DNA of 64,000 nucleotides, from positions 41,218 through 105,217 of the forward strand of contig CAJOKE010000018.1 in NCBI GenBank assembly GCA_905235225.1, in the 5' to 3' direction. The stretch comes from Paludibacteraceae bacterium. Lineage in GTDB: Bacteria > Bacteroidota > Bacteroidia > Bacteroidales > Paludibacteraceae. The position numbers and the translations under genes were made by a program. Below the pieces are notes generated by a model, which ran no database searches, was not told where the DNA came from, and saw nothing but the letters and a program-made list of their open reading frames with translations. Shown here one piece after another: positions 38,022 to 47,340 of the stretch; the stretch's first letter is position 1, and every line of letters starts with the position of its first letter.

Positions 38022-38549
38022 ATGAATAAACTTTTAATTATCATAGCATTAAGCCTTCCCTTCACCGCCTTGGCGGAGGATACTGTTCCTGATTCGCTTG
38101 CTACTGAAGCGCAAACTGCTGAGTATGTTTCAGATACGATACCCAATGACTCCTTGGCAGATTCAATAGTTGAACCGCTGCATTCCATCTTCGATGTAAT
38201 GACCAATGTCATTATACACCAGGATTCTCTGGTACGGCAATTGATCTTGGATAGGGCATCAGGGCGCGAAAAAGAAAACGTGGAGGTTGCCGGATACCGA
38301 GTCCAGATTTATTCGTCCAACCGGCAGCAGGAAGCAAAAATGGAAGCCATGCGTCTGGAGAAAGAGATGCTGACAAAACTGGATGTCCCCGTTTATGTCA
38401 ACTACGCTCCGCCATTCTGGAAAGTACGTATCGGCGATTTTGCCACATACGAAGAGGCACAGGAATTTAAGAATAGTTTTATCCGTGAGTTCCCCGAACT
38501 TATGGGCGATACTTATGTTGTACGTGACCAAGTTATTTTGAAACAATGA
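38022..38549 (+). CDS. Exported SPOR-domain protein
   Basis: Signal peptide [19 protein letters not shown] is followed by an acidic Ser/Asp-rich linker and a C-terminal SPOR domain ([39 protein letters not shown]). SPOR domains bind denuded glycan strands of peptidoglycan, so a periplasmic envelope role is likely; the exact role is unknown. I use ATG 38022 because the longer track ORF lies inside the kinase gene and the signal peptide starts here. 175 aa. The stop overlaps folE (ATGA). Confidence 0.85.
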   Translation: MNKLLIIIALSLPFTALAEDTVPDSLATEAQTAEYVSDTIPNDSLADSIVEPLHSIFDVMTNVIIHQDSLVRQLILDRASGREKENVEVAGYRVQIYSSNRQQEAKMEAMRLEKEMLTKLDVPVYVNYAPPFWKVRIGDFATYEEAQEFKNSFIREFPELMGDTYVVRDQVILKQ

Positions 38550-39133
38550 ATTTACAAGCATTTACTGAAAACACTGATACCACTAAAGCGATTGCAGAGC
38601 ATATTTCTGCCATCCTGACTATACTTGGCGAAGACGTCCACCGCCAGGGACTTGAACGGACACCTGAACGGGTTGGAAAGGCTTTCCAGTACCTTACAAA
38701 AGGATACAACGAAGACCCGGATGCCATCTTGAAATCTGCACTTTTTGAAAGCAACTACCGGCACATGGTTATCGTTAAAGACATTGATTTCTACTCACTT
38801 TGCGAACATCATATCCTACCCTTTTTCGGCAAAGTGCATATAGCATATATCCCTAATGGAAAGCAAGTTACGGGATTGAGTAAGATTGCGCGTGTCGTGG
38901 ATGTTTATGCACGGCGGCTGCAAATTCAGGAGCGCATGACCACACAGATTAAGGACTGCATACAGCGCACACTTGATCCTTTAGGAGTTATGGTGGTGGT
39001 CGAAGCAGAACATCTCTGCATGAAAATGCGCGGTACCGAGAAACAGAATAGTATCACCACTACATCTGATTTCACCGGCGCATTTACTCGCCCCGAAACA
39101 CGGGAGGAGTTCCTGCGCTTGATTCGCGCATAA
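38546..39133 (+). CDS. folE: GTP cyclohydrolase I
   Basis: First step of tetrahydrofolate and pterin synthesis: GTP to dihydroneopterin triphosphate. Zinc and catalytic residues are seen in [33 protein letters not shown] and [19 protein letters not shown]. 195 aa is normal. Last gene of the gyrB run. A copy of repeat family B starts 31 bp after the stop, before the convergent rpsT unit. Confidence 0.96.
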   Translation: MNLQAFTENTDTTKAIAEHISAILTILGEDVHRQGLERTPERVGKAFQYLTKGYNEDPDAILKSALFESNYRHMVIVKDIDFYSLCEHHILPFFGKVHIAYIPNGKQVTGLSKIARVVDVYARRLQIQERMTTQIKDCIQRTLDPLGVMVVVEAEHLCMKMRGTEKQNSITTTSDFTGAFTRPETREEFLRLIRA

Positions 39134-39164
39134 CACACAACTTTTTATCACATTCAGAACTTCA

Positions 39165-39294
39165 GAAAATTGCCGATTATTAAGATTTACCCTCAAAAAC
39201 CGGCTTACGGCTCACTTACGGCAGACATACGGCACGGTTACGACCGGCGTATTACACCGTTTTTTGACCAAAAAATGTACGATTTTTAAGATTT
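39165..39294. repeat. Interspersed repeat family B, copy 2
   Basis: About 130 bp, homologous to 29637-29765. TA steps at 39206, 39217, 39228, 39239 and 39250 are exactly 11 bp apart (TTACGGCTCAC, TTACGGCAGAC and further units). It lies 31 bp after folE, again between convergent genes. Confidence 0.9.
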
Positions 39295-39348
39295 TGAATT
39301 AATCGCCATCTCGCAAATATCTCATTGGAATCATCAATTGAACACAAA

Positions 39349-39374
39349 AGGGGGCTACCTAATGGCAGCCCCTT
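39349..39374 (-). terminator. Terminator after rpsT
   Basis: Minus strand: AAGGGGCT pairs with AGCCCCCTT around the loop GCCATTAGGT, followed by TTTTG. One bulged G. Confidence 0.8.
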
Positions 39375-39395
39375 ATTCTATAGGGTCTTACTCAA

Positions 39396-39650
39396 TTACG
39401 CGAGCTTGTTAACGTAAACAGCCAATTTCGATTTCAGATTGGCAGCCTTGTTGCGATGAATAATGTTACGCTTTGCCAGCTTATCCAACATGGAACTTAC
39501 CTTCGGAAGTGCCTCGGCTGCAGCTGCCTTGTCTGTGGTAGCACGCAAGTCACGAACGGCATTGCGGGTAGTTTTTGCATAATAATGATTGTGAGCCTTG
39601 CGTGTTGCAGTTTGGCGGATACGTTTCAAAGATGATTTATGATTTGCCAT
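39396..39650 (-). CDS. rpsT: 30S ribosomal protein S20
   Basis: Small basic 16S rRNA-binding protein. [21 protein letters not shown] at the start, a Lys/Arg-rich helical body and an 84-aa length are all typical ([20 protein letters not shown] at the end). It lies 43 bp downstream of tRNA-Glu on the same strand; one promoter upstream of the tRNA probably serves both, and no promoter is seen between them. Confidence 0.96.
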   Translation of the reverse strand: MANHKSSLKRIRQTATRKAHNHYYAKTTRNAVRDLRATTDKAAAAEALPKVSSMLDKLAKRNIIHRNKAANLKSKLAVYVNKLA

Positions 39651-39692
39651 CTCGACAGTTTAATTAGTTAAATTAGTTTTTCAGTTTATTCG

Positions 39693-39764
39693 TAGCCTAT
39701 AGCAGAGTCGAACTGCTCTTTACAGAATGAAAATCTGTCGTCCTAGCCGATAGACGAATAGGCC
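39693..39764 (-). tRNA. tRNA-Glu (TTC)
   Basis: 72-nt cloverleaf: acceptor GGCCTAT/ATAGGCT with terminal G:U, anticodon stem ACAGA/TCTGT, loop TTTTCAT (anticodon TTC), T arm GAGCAG-TTCGACT-CTGCT. No encoded CCA. Confidence 0.93.
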
Positions 39765-39794
39765 ATCTACAATGCTTTCTTCCAAAAGCGGGTG

Positions 39795-39826
39795 CAAAAG
39801 TACTATAAAAGTTTTGAATACACAAA
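39795..39826 (-). promoter_or_regulatory. Promoter for tRNA-Glu/rpsT
   Basis: Minus strand: TTTG, 20 bp, TACTTTTG, about 31 nt upstream of the tRNA 5' end. Confidence 0.75.
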
Positions 39827-39861
39827 TTTTTTTGAAAAAAAAGTGATTTTTTAGCAAATAT

Positions 39862-39893
39862 ATTGCTTATATCGCGTTTTTTTTATAATTTTG
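39862..39893 (+). promoter_or_regulatory. Promoter for the outer-membrane barrel gene
   Basis: ATTG (weak -33), 20 bp, TAATTTTG. I see no second promoter between this gene and the TPP riboswitch. Confidence 0.65.
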
Positions 39894-39915
39894 CAGCCGA
39901 TTTATGACAAAATGT

Positions 39916-40689
39916 ATGAAAAAATTACTATACACCTTAATAATATTATGTACGTGTGCGGGTGCGTATGCACAGAATACAAACACGCAACCGGATTTGC
40001 AAACTACCGATAGCAGGTTCTTTGACCCCACTAAAAAGGACACTAAGCAAAACGACTACACTTTCGGTGTTGATTACCGCTTTGAACTGGGATATATACA
40101 AAACTACCAAAACTCCCTTAGAAAAAATTATCCCGATATGTTCCTGCACGGGGGACGAATCGGAGCCACGTTTGATTTCCTGCTTCCTATCCGTTTTAGT
40201 TTGCAAACAGGTCTGCTGATTGATATTGCATACGGTGTCAATAATCAACATTGGCGTTCACAAGACGCTCCCAGCGTGCAGGTAGAGTACCTGCGGCATA
40301 AAATTCTCGAAGCGGAATTGACTGTTCCTGTGCGGGTTTACTACAACATTCCTTTGTGGAAAAAACTGAATATGTTCTTCTTTACCGGCCCGCAAATCAG
40401 TATCGGTCTCACCGAATATGACTTTATGCAGGAGCATCTGAGTGATGGAACCATGGAGTGGCTCCAGTCACAGGGAATCCATACAAACCCGTATGACAGA
40501 TTGGCGGAAAAAGAATTGCACCGCTTCAATATACAATGGGGACTCGGAGGTGGATTCGAGTGGGACAAATATCGCCTGCAGGCAGGCTATCAATTCGGAT
40601 TGAATAATATGGTACGAAACAAGGTTATTACCAACCAACATATGTGGCAATGGGGATGGTTTGTAACCTTCTGCTATAAAATAAATTAA
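39916..40689 (+). CDS. Outer-membrane beta-barrel protein (PorT-like fold)
   Basis: Exported protein of about 257 aa: signal peptide MKKLLYTLIILCTCAGAYAQ, then alternating beta strands with aromatic girdles (FGVDYRFELGYIQNY; GATFDFLLPIRFSLQTGLLI; QWGLGGGFEWDKYRLQAGYQ) and a C-terminal strand WQWGWFVTFCYKIN ending the barrel. Size and pattern fit the PorT/outer-membrane beta-barrel families of Bacteroidota; no specific function is claimed. I use the Met of MKKLL (39916). The TPP riboswitch and the TonB receptor begin just 10 bp after its stop, so they may share a transcript. Confidence 0.75.
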   Translation: MKKLLYTLIILCTCAGAYAQNTNTQPDLQTTDSRFFDPTKKDTKQNDYTFGVDYRFELGYIQNYQNSLRKNYPDMFLHGGRIGATFDFLLPIRFSLQTGLLIDIAYGVNNQHWRSQDAPSVQVEYLRHKILEAELTVPVRVYYNIPLWKKLNMFFFTGPQISIGLTEYDFMQEHLSDGTMEWLQSQGIHTNPYDRLAEKELHRFNIQWGLGGGFEWDKYRLQAGYQFGLNNMVRNKVITNQHMWQWGWFVTFCYKIN

Positions 40690-40698
40690 CAAATTCTC

Positions 40699-40775
40699 TC
40701 ATTTTCATTTGGGGTGCCAAAAGGCTGAGATAACACCCATTGAACTTGAGCAGGTAATGCTGCTAAAGAAAATGA
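40699..40775 (+). promoter_or_regulatory. TPP (thiamine pyrophosphate) riboswitch, THI element
   Basis: Conserved THI-box blocks in order: GGGGTGCC, GGCTGAGAT, ACACCC, TTGAACTTGA, GCAGGTAATGCTGC. The closing helix P1 is TCATTTTC (40699-40706) with GAAAATGA (40768-40775), perfect over 8 bp, plus TTT/AAA next to the core. The 3' P1 strand includes ATG 40772, the likely start of the receptor gene. No terminator hairpin follows, so ligand binding would block translation initiation. Confidence 0.93.
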
Positions 40776-42973
40776 AAAATCAACTTCCTCTTTTCAACCG
40801 GTCACGGTTGACTTTTATGAGTGCAATTGCACTCGCATGTGTGTCTGCAAATGCGCAGACGAGTAAGGACACCTTATCCGCTGATGATTTGACGCTTCAG
40901 GAGATTGTTGTAAGCGCACCTGTCATGCAGGTCACTAACAACAAACAGGAAATGAAACATGCAGAACTGAATCGCGACAACACAGGACAGAATCTTCCGT
41001 ATTTACTCAATGTAACACCGTCTTTAGTAACAACTTCCGATGACGGTCTTGGGATTGGCTACACCTATTTTCATATCCGGGGGACAGACCAGACACGCAT
41101 TAACATGACTATAAACGAAGTCCCCCTCAATGACGCGGAGAGCCAAGCCGTGTTCTGGGTGAACCTGACTGATATGGCAAGTGGAACAAGCAGTCTCCAA
41201 GTACAACGCGGTATTGGTACAAGTGCCAATGGCGGCAGCAGTTTTGGTGCCAGCGTAAATCTTAGAACATTGGACTCTGCCATTCCGGAAAGCGACCACC
41301 CGGGACCGGTACGTGCAGAATTGGATTTCAATGGAGGTATGTACAACACCTTCCGGGAGATGCTTAAAGCAGATGTTTATCTTGGTGACCGATTTGCCCA
41401 AAAAGGTGCATGGCATATTGGCGGACGGTTTTCAAAAGTGAACTCCGACGGTTACATTGAACGCGCTACATCTGACCTGTTCAGTTATCAGGGTGAAATA
41501 GGATGGCAGAACACCCAAACCGCCGTCACACTGACTGCCTTCGGCGGCAAAGAAAAAACATACATGGCATGGTACGGAGTCGATTATAATACGGCTTGGG
41601 GGATAAACGGTGCCAATCGACGGTACAACCCCGCAGGTGAATATATTGACCAAAACGGTAACATTGCCTATTATGATAACCAGACTGACAACTATCAGCA
41701 ACACCATGCACATCTGCACATCGGGCATCGTTTCAATGTACACTGGTCGCTCTCTGCTACCGCCCATTACACCTATGGCACCGGTTACTATGAAATGCTC
41801 ATGACCGACTGGGAAACATACCACGCGGATAACATCACACAAAAAGGACTCCGTAACCATTTCTATGGCGGTATCCTGACAAGCAAGTATGTACACGAAA
41901 AAGCAGATGTACAGTTCGGATTGGCATTCAACCAATACCGTGGTCTGCAATACGGCAATATCGACACCACCTGTAATGCCGGTACATTCATTCCATATTA
42001 CGAAGGTTTCGGTCAAAAAACGGATGGCAACATCTATGCAAAAGCCAATTGGCGCATATTACACCGCGGACAGGAGAAACTCAGCCTTTACGGCGATTTA
42101 CAATACAGAATGGTGGACTACAAGATATGGGGCGACAACGAGGAAACAAGTATGCTTGATATACCTGTCAATATCAACGTACACAACACATGGCATTTCT
42201 TCAATCCCAAAGCAGGGTTGACCTATGACAATCATGGACACCGCTTGTCTGCAACTTTTGCAATGGCACACCGTGAACCCACTCGAAACAATTTTGTTAC
42301 TGCAGCCGAACCGGTTGATCCGAAGCCGGAGAGACTGTACGACTATGAGTTAGGATACAGTTACGCCTCTGCAGGTGTTCTCAAAAGCGGATACGCAATG
42401 CCCTGGACGATTGGGCTGAACCTCTATTTTATGGACTATGACAACCAACTCATCGCTACTGGCGATGTCAGTTCCGTAGGATATCTGATTACCACTAATG
42501 TCAAAGATTCATACCGCACAGGTGCGGAATTTCAATTCGGTGTAGACTGGACCGGATGGTTTGCATGGAAAGGCAACCTGACATGGAGTCGCAATAAGTG
42601 GAAAGACACTGCGCTATGGCGGACAATTTCCTTCTCGCCGGATTGGACAGCAGCAAACATCTTCTCTTTCCACTATGCAGGATTCAATGCGGACTTGCAA
42701 ACGCTCGTTGTCAGCAAACAGTTTTTAGGCAATGATGAGAACCATGAGGCTATGCTGAAAGCATATACGGTGACGAACTTGATGATGACTTATGCGCTGC
42801 CATTCCATAAATTACACAACGCAAAAAACATACCTGACATAACACTTAAATGCCAGATAAACAATCTGTTCGATACAAATTATGTGAATAACGGCGGCAC
42901 AGACGGCACCTATGTATGGTTCTTCCCGCAGGCGGGTATCAACGTTCACGCAGGCTTTGCCGTACGATGGTAG
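40772..42973 (+). CDS. TPP-riboswitch-controlled TonB-dependent receptor (thiamine-type)
   Basis: Outer-membrane active transporter, 733 aa. Signal peptide MKNQLPLFNRSRLTFMSAIA then ALACVSANAQ; TonB-box-like QEIVVSA; plug domain NLPYLLNVTPSLVTTSDDG, YTYFHIRGTD and LQVQRGIGTSANGGSSFGAS; the rest is the 22-strand barrel ending in the terminal aromatic FAVRW. The riboswitch shows that uptake of thiamine or a thiamine derivative is likely. The ORF-track start (40709) lies inside the riboswitch; ATG 40772 gives a complete signal peptide and is the base-paired start. PnuT and thiamine kinase, usual partners in Bacteroides, are not adjacent. The last 35 bp overlap the convergent membrane-protein gene. 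Confidence 0.92.
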   Translation: MKNQLPLFNRSRLTFMSAIALACVSANAQTSKDTLSADDLTLQEIVVSAPVMQVTNNKQEMKHAELNRDNTGQNLPYLLNVTPSLVTTSDDGLGIGYTYFHIRGTDQTRINMTINEVPLNDAESQAVFWVNLTDMASGTSSLQVQRGIGTSANGGSSFGASVNLRTLDSAIPESDHPGPVRAELDFNGGMYNTFREMLKADVYLGDRFAQKGAWHIGGRFSKVNSDGYIERATSDLFSYQGEIGWQNTQTAVTLTAFGGKEKTYMAWYGVDYNTAWGINGANRRYNPAGEYIDQNGNIAYYDNQTDNYQQHHAHLHIGHRFNVHWSLSATAHYTYGTGYYEMLMTDWETYHADNITQKGLRNHFYGGILTSKYVHEKADVQFGLAFNQYRGLQYGNIDTTCNAGTFIPYYEGFGQKTDGNIYAKANWRILHRGQEKLSLYGDLQYRMVDYKIWGDNEETSMLDIPVNINVHNTWHFFNPKAGLTYDNHGHRLSATFAMAHREPTRNNFVTAAEPVDPKPERLYDYELGYSYASAGVLKSGYAMPWTIGLNLYFMDYDNQLIATGDVSSVGYLITTNVKDSYRTGAEFQFGVDWTGWFAWKGNLTWSRNKWKDTALWRTISFSPDWTAANIFSFHYAGFNADLQTLVVSKQFLGNDENHEAMLKAYTVTNLMMTYALPFHKLHNAKNIPDITLKCQINNLFDTNYVNNGGTDGTYVWFFPQAGINVHAGFAVRW

Positions 42974-43454
42974 TCGCCGCCCAAGCGGTTATAACTGTCC
43001 CCACAGGAATCCAACCCCACAAATAATCTACACAGAAAAATTGCGCCCAGACAAAATCAATCCAACCCTGCCAAATACATAGTGCGGCATGTAGGGCGAC
43101 CAAACCATAGCCGATGATTGTAGCTAAAATTGAACGCAGATTGAATGCGTTCTGGTAAATCATATAGCCCCAGCACGGCAATGTGAGAAACAATACTGTC
43201 GGAACCCAATATGATGCAACACCAAGTAGCACCGCCATTTGGAAATTCTCTTCCGCAGATGACTCATGCCGGTCTATCCGATATAAGACACGGACAACTA
43301 CCATCACCAAGGCTGCCGCAGCAAATCCCCACCAATAATTGACAGGAACATCCAAACCGAAAACTAACGGAATACCGATTACGCTGCCGGCTGCCAATAG
43401 CCAGAAAACTATCGGCAGACCGCGGCGTAATATGGTTTTAGTGCGGTAATTCAT
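42939..43454 (-). CDS. Five-helix membrane protein, function unknown
   Basis: 171-aa inner-membrane protein with about five hydrophobic segments (LPIVFWLLAAGSVIGIPLVFG; YWWGFAAAALVMVVVRVLY; MAVLLGVASYWVPTVLFLTL; ILATIIGYGLVALHAALCI; WIPVGTVITAWAATTIV) and a short basic N-terminus. I do not recognise a family and it is not a PnuT-like thiamine permease. It lies 9 bp after the M3 peptidase gene on the same strand, and its 3' end overlaps the receptor gene by 35 bp. Confidence 0.65.
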   Translation of the reverse strand: MNYRTKTILRRGLPIVFWLLAAGSVIGIPLVFGLDVPVNYWWGFAAAALVMVVVRVLYRIDRHESSAEENFQMAVLLGVASYWVPTVLFLTLPCWGYMIYQNAFNLRSILATIIGYGLVALHAALCIWQGWIDFVWAQFFCVDYLWGWIPVGTVITAWAATTIVRQSLRER

Positions 43455-43463
43455 CTCAGATGC

Positions 43464-45557
43464 TTATAATCCTTTGCGCTCCAACAGATACCTCGGATCT
43501 GCCTCTTTTCCGCGGAACTCGCGGTATAATTCACCGGCATCGCGCGTGCCGCCCTGCTCCAACAGATGACGGAATCGCTTGGCTACTTCGGCATTGAAGA
43601 TGTCACCCGTCTCTTTGAAAGCGGCAAATGCGTCTGCATCCAATACTGCTGCCCATGTATATGAATAATACCCCGCTTCATAACCTGTTGTGAAAATATG
43701 GTTATAGAATGTCGAACGGTAGCGCACGATTATTTCGTCTATCATTTTCATCTTTGCCATCGAAGCGGCTTCAAAAGCGTTGACATCTATCGTGTCACAT
43801 GCAGTCAACTCATGATAATCCATGTCCAATATACTGGCACTCAGCAATTCCGTCGTTACAAAGCCCTGATTGAATTTCTTCGCATTGTTGATTTTCTCAA
43901 TCAATGATTCCGGCATCAACTCACCGGTCTGGTAATGAAAAGCGTAGGTTTTTAACACTTCCGGCTCATAACAGTAGTTCTCCATAAACTGAGACGGCAG
44001 TTCCACAAAGTCACGCGGAGTGTTCGTACCCGCAAGACTCTTATAGTGCGCCTTAGACATCAAACCGTGCAACGCGTGACCAAACTCATGGAACAGAGTC
44101 TCTACATCATCCATTGACAGCAAAGACGGATTACCTTGTGTCGGTTTGTTGAAATTACCCACATTGATAATAACAGGACGATGGTTAACACCAGACGCAT
44201 CCACATATTGCGGCAATATATTATTCATCCATGCCCCGGGACGTTTGCCGGAACGCGGAAAATAATCGGTATAAAGAATACCTACCAACGAACCGTCCGC
44301 ATCCGTCACTTTGAATACTTCCACTTCATCGTTATAAACCGGCATTCCGCTCAGTTGCTCAAAATTCAATCCGTATAGTTTATGCGCTAACCCGAATGCT
44401 CCTTTACGTACATTGCTCAACTCGAGATACGGCTTCACTTCTTCTTCATCAAGGTCATATTTGGCTTTGCGTAGTTTCTCAGCGTAGTACCACCAATCCC
44501 ACGGCTGAAGTTTCTCGCCGGGCAAATCCTGCTCCAACAACTTCTGCAACTCGGCAGCCTCGCGTTTGGCGGCAGCAAAACTCGGTTCCCATACTGACTG
44601 CAGAAAAGCATCCACCGTCTTCGAATCTTTTGCCATACAATCTGACAATATATAGTCTGCCGGACAATCATAGCCAAACAATTTCGCCTTCTCAATGCGA
44701 AGTTTCATTGTCCTGTTTATTACACTTTTATTGTCATTCGCATTGTCATGATTGGCGCGGGTCGTGTAGTCCATCAGCAGTTGTCGGCGCAATTCGCGGT
44801 TCTCGCAATACTGCAATACTGGCGTAAAACTTGTCCGCTTCGGAGTAAACAACCATGCCTCAGGACGACCTTCAGCAGTTGCCGCTTCCTTAGCTGCTGC
44901 CATAGCTGATTCCGGCAGACCGGCTAACTCCGATTTATCGGTTACAAAACGCTTCACGGCATCACTGTTGGTTTCCGCCACCACGTTTTGCCCGAACTGC
45001 AATGACAATAATGCCAATTCTTGGTTGATTGCCTTCAATCGCTCCTTTTGCTCCGGCTCCAAATTGGCTCCGTTGTTAACAAACATTTTGTATGTTTCTG
45101 TCAGCAAACGCATTTCTTCAGCATTAAGACCAAGGCTTTCACGCTGATCATATACCGCTTTAATTCGCTTGAATAATGCCTCGTTCAGCACAATACCGTC
45201 CTGAAATTCCGACATTATCGGTGCAACCTCGTTCGCAATAGCATCCATCTCATCATTGCCGTCCGCTTCCAATACATTGTAAAACACACCGCTTACACGC
45301 TCTAACAGAAGACCACTACGGTCAAGAGCTGCCACCGTATTCTCAAATGTCGGTGCTTCAGGATTATTTACAATGGCATCTATCTCTGCCTGATACTCGG
45401 CTATTGCCGCCTTGAACGCGGGCAAGTAGTCGCTGTTCTTTACTTGGTCAAATGCCGGTACACCATAAGGAGTTTGTTGCTCAACAAGCAACGGATTTTC
45501 TCTTGTGCAAGCCATAAACAATACGCTTACTAAACAAATAATACTAATCTTTTTCAT
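43464..45557 (-). CDS. dcp: M3 family peptidyl-dipeptidase (Dcp), exported
   Basis: Zinc metallopeptidase that removes dipeptides from C-termini of short peptides. The signal MKKISIICLVSVLFMAC ends in a lipobox-like cysteine, so it is a periplasmic lipoprotein. The catalytic zinc motif is LFHEFGHALHGL, and the second M3 signature SQFMENYCYEPEVLK and the late GYEAGYYSYTWAAVLDAD are intact. 697 aa is typical of Dcp. A promoter TAACTTTG (45602-45609) lies just upstream, divergent from fRMsr. Confidence 0.95.
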   Translation of the reverse strand: MKKISIICLVSVLFMACTRENPLLVEQQTPYGVPAFDQVKNSDYLPAFKAAIAEYQAEIDAIVNNPEAPTFENTVAALDRSGLLLERVSGVFYNVLEADGNDEMDAIANEVAPIMSEFQDGIVLNEALFKRIKAVYDQRESLGLNAEEMRLLTETYKMFVNNGANLEPEQKERLKAINQELALLSLQFGQNVVAETNSDAVKRFVTDKSELAGLPESAMAAAKEAATAEGRPEAWLFTPKRTSFTPVLQYCENRELRRQLLMDYTTRANHDNANDNKSVINRTMKLRIEKAKLFGYDCPADYILSDCMAKDSKTVDAFLQSVWEPSFAAAKREAAELQKLLEQDLPGEKLQPWDWWYYAEKLRKAKYDLDEEEVKPYLELSNVRKGAFGLAHKLYGLNFEQLSGMPVYNDEVEVFKVTDADGSLVGILYTDYFPRSGKRPGAWMNNILPQYVDASGVNHRPVIINVGNFNKPTQGNPSLLSMDDVETLFHEFGHALHGLMSKAHYKSLAGTNTPRDFVELPSQFMENYCYEPEVLKTYAFHYQTGELMPESLIEKINNAKKFNQGFVTTELLSASILDMDYHELTACDTIDVNAFEAASMAKMKMIDEIIVRYRSTFYNHIFTTGYEAGYYSYTWAAVLDADAFAAFKETGDIFNAEVAKRFRHLLEQGGTRDAGELYREFRGKEADPRYLLERKGL

Positions 45558-45601
45558 CTTATTTTATCACTCTATTTATTCTCAATGTTCTTTTTCCGCC
45601 G

Positions 45602-45670
45602 CAAAGTTACAGTTTTTTTTTGACATGTACAAGAATTATTTGCATATTCACGCCTTTTGCTGTATCTTTG
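45602..45670. promoter_or_regulatory. Divergent promoters for dcp (-) and fRMsr (+)
   Basis: Minus strand CTTG, 20 bp, TAACTTTG (45602-45633); plus strand TTTG, 20 bp, TATCTTTG (45639-45670). The two -33 elements are about 5 bp apart. Confidence 0.75.
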
Positions 45671-45729
45671 CAGGCAAAAATATAACAAAAAAAAAGTATA
45701 AGTCAGCACAACAAAAAACATTTTGAAAC

Positions 45730-46170
45730 ATGAATAAAGAAGATAAATACAAGAAGTTGGCGGCGCAGGTGGCGGCTGTTGTTGCCGGAGAGACAGACGA
45801 GATTGCAAATATGGCGAATGTGGCGGCAGTATTGCATGAGGCGTTTGGCTTCTGGTGGACAGGGTTCTACAGAGTAATCGGACAAGAGTTGGTTTTAGGC
45901 CCGTTTCAGGGACCGTTGGCATGTACGCGCATTCCGTATGGCAAAGGAGTATGTGGAACAGCATGGGCGAAGAGTGAAACGGTTATTGTGGGTAACGTGC
46001 ATGAGTTTGCCGGACACATAGCATGCTCCGATGCATCTAACAGCGAAATTGTTGTGCCGATGTTCAAAAACGGAGATGTTTTTGCCGTGTTGGACATTGA
46101 TAGTAAAGAGTTCAATACCTTCGATGAAATCGACAAAATTTACTTGGAAGAGATTGTTAAAACGCTGTAA
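45730..46170 (+). CDS. msrC: Free methionine-(R)-sulfoxide reductase (GAF domain)
   Basis: Repairs free methionine-R-sulfoxide using thioredoxin. Single GAF domain of 146 aa with the redox cysteines in ACTRIPYGKGVCGTAW and HIACSDASNSEIVVP and the substrate segment FAVLDIDSKEFNTFDE. It heads a set of oxidative-stress genes. The next gene, an endonuclease-like protein, overlaps its end by 47 bp, so translation is probably coupled. Confidence 0.9.
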   Translation: MNKEDKYKKLAAQVAAVVAGETDEIANMANVAAVLHEAFGFWWTGFYRVIGQELVLGPFQGPLACTRIPYGKGVCGTAWAKSETVIVGNVHEFAGHIACSDASNSEIVVPMFKNGDVFAVLDIDSKEFNTFDEIDKIYLEEIVKTL

Positions 46171-47128
46171 AATAATCTGTACTCTAATTGTTTTGGGGGC
46201 AGGTATAACAACTATATCCGCAGAACCGTTGCGGATAGTAAGTTATAATGTGGAGAACCTGTTTCACCCCAAACATGACACAGTAATGGTTGATAGCACC
46301 GTTACGGAGAAAGATGACTGGGCATGGACGCCGAATGGAGAGCGGCGTTGGAGTTATACGCGGTACTACCGCAAAGTGGAATCAATCGCCCGCGTACTAA
46401 CGAATGCAGGCGGATGGAATGGCATAGATATAGCAGGATTGCAGGAAGTTGAGAACGCCGAATGTGTGAAAAGGTTGTGCCACACACTGCGGAAAGGAGA
46501 ATATGGTTTTGTACATTATGAGAGTCCTGACCGCCGCGGAATAGATGTTGCTCTCATCTATAAAAAGGCAAGGATAGACACCCTTGCTACAAAAGCCATC
46601 CCCGTTCCCCAATTAGAGACACGTGATATACTCTATGTCTGCGCCAAAACAGCAAAACAAGACACTCTTCATCTCTTTGTCTGTCATCTTCCTTCACAAC
46701 GCGGCGGTGCGGCGGAAAGTGAATGGAAACGGAAAATAGCAAAACATGTCTTACAATCCGCCGTAGATAGTCTTTACACTCAAGACCCTCAAGCAAAAAT
46801 CATAATAATGGGCGATTTCAACGGCACTCCCAAGGATGATATTACCGGTATGAGAAACCGAATGAATGAACATGGGAGAAAGCTTCAACGGACAATGGGG
46901 ACGCATAAGTACCAAGGACAATGGACCTGCCTTGACCAGTTTTATACCTCGCCTGCCGTGGACACCATCAGCAAGGTGTGGATCTATGATGCGGAATGGC
47001 TTCAAGAAGAAGACGAAAAATATCTCGGATTAAAACCCAAACGTATGTATAACGGCTTTCGATACCAAAAAGACGGCTTCTCAGACCACCTTCCGATAGT
47101 ATTGGAAATAGAAGACAGCACCCGCTAA
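46124..47128 (+). CDS. Exported endonuclease/exonuclease/phosphatase family protein
   Basis: Secreted EEP-fold hydrolase. I start at MKSTKFTWKRLLKRCKIICT, which with LIVLGAGITTISA makes a full signal peptide; the longer track start lies inside the GAF gene. The EEP core shows IVSYNVENLF, GLQEVEN, VHYESPDRRGIDVALIY, CHLPSQRGGAAES, IIMGDFNGTP and FSDHLPIVLEI. 334 aa. Substrate may be nucleic acid, a sugar phosphate or a lipid phosphate; not decidable from sequence. The start inside the previous gene (47-bp overlap) is unusual but no closer Met fits. Confidence 0.85.
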   Translation: MKSTKFTWKRLLKRCKIICTLIVLGAGITTISAEPLRIVSYNVENLFHPKHDTVMVDSTVTEKDDWAWTPNGERRWSYTRYYRKVESIARVLTNAGGWNGIDIAGLQEVENAECVKRLCHTLRKGEYGFVHYESPDRRGIDVALIYKKARIDTLATKAIPVPQLETRDILYVCAKTAKQDTLHLFVCHLPSQRGGAAESEWKRKIAKHVLQSAVDSLYTQDPQAKIIIMGDFNGTPKDDITGMRNRMNEHGRKLQRTMGTHKYQGQWTCLDQFYTSPAVDTISKVWIYDAEWLQEEDEKYLGLKPKRMYNGFRYQKDGFSDHLPIVLEIEDSTR

Positions 47129-47199
47129 TTGTACACCGGCATATCAACCGGCTCAGCGACTATTTTGGCACCATCCCATGCGTGAATCATAGCGGTCAT
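47125..47199 (-). pseudogene. Possible remnant of a C-terminal coding end
   Basis: The minus strand reads a 24-codon open frame containing MIHAWDGAKIVAEPVDMPVY, with a stop just upstream and no promoter. The composition looks protein-like rather than random, so it may be the tail of a deleted gene. No family is recognised. Confidence 0.3.
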
Positions 47200-47274
47200 C
47201 AGACTCTAAATCCGAACACTGCAAAAGACATTATTGCATTGTGAAGATAGAAAAAACATTTTAACGCATTATTA

Positions 47275-47306
47275 TTTGCACACTCGGATTTTTTATTGTA
47301 CCTTTG
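47275..47306 (+). promoter_or_regulatory. Promoter for rubrerythrin-sodB
   Basis: TTTG, 20 bp, TACCTTTG; leader about 28 nt. Confidence 0.8.
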
Positions 47307-47340
47307 CAGGCGAAATATTAACCCTCAAAAACACATGATT

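Noticed and set aside
41432-42016. 194-aa minus-strand ORF over the TonB receptor
   Set aside because: Antisense shadow in a gene with strong codon structure on the plus strand.
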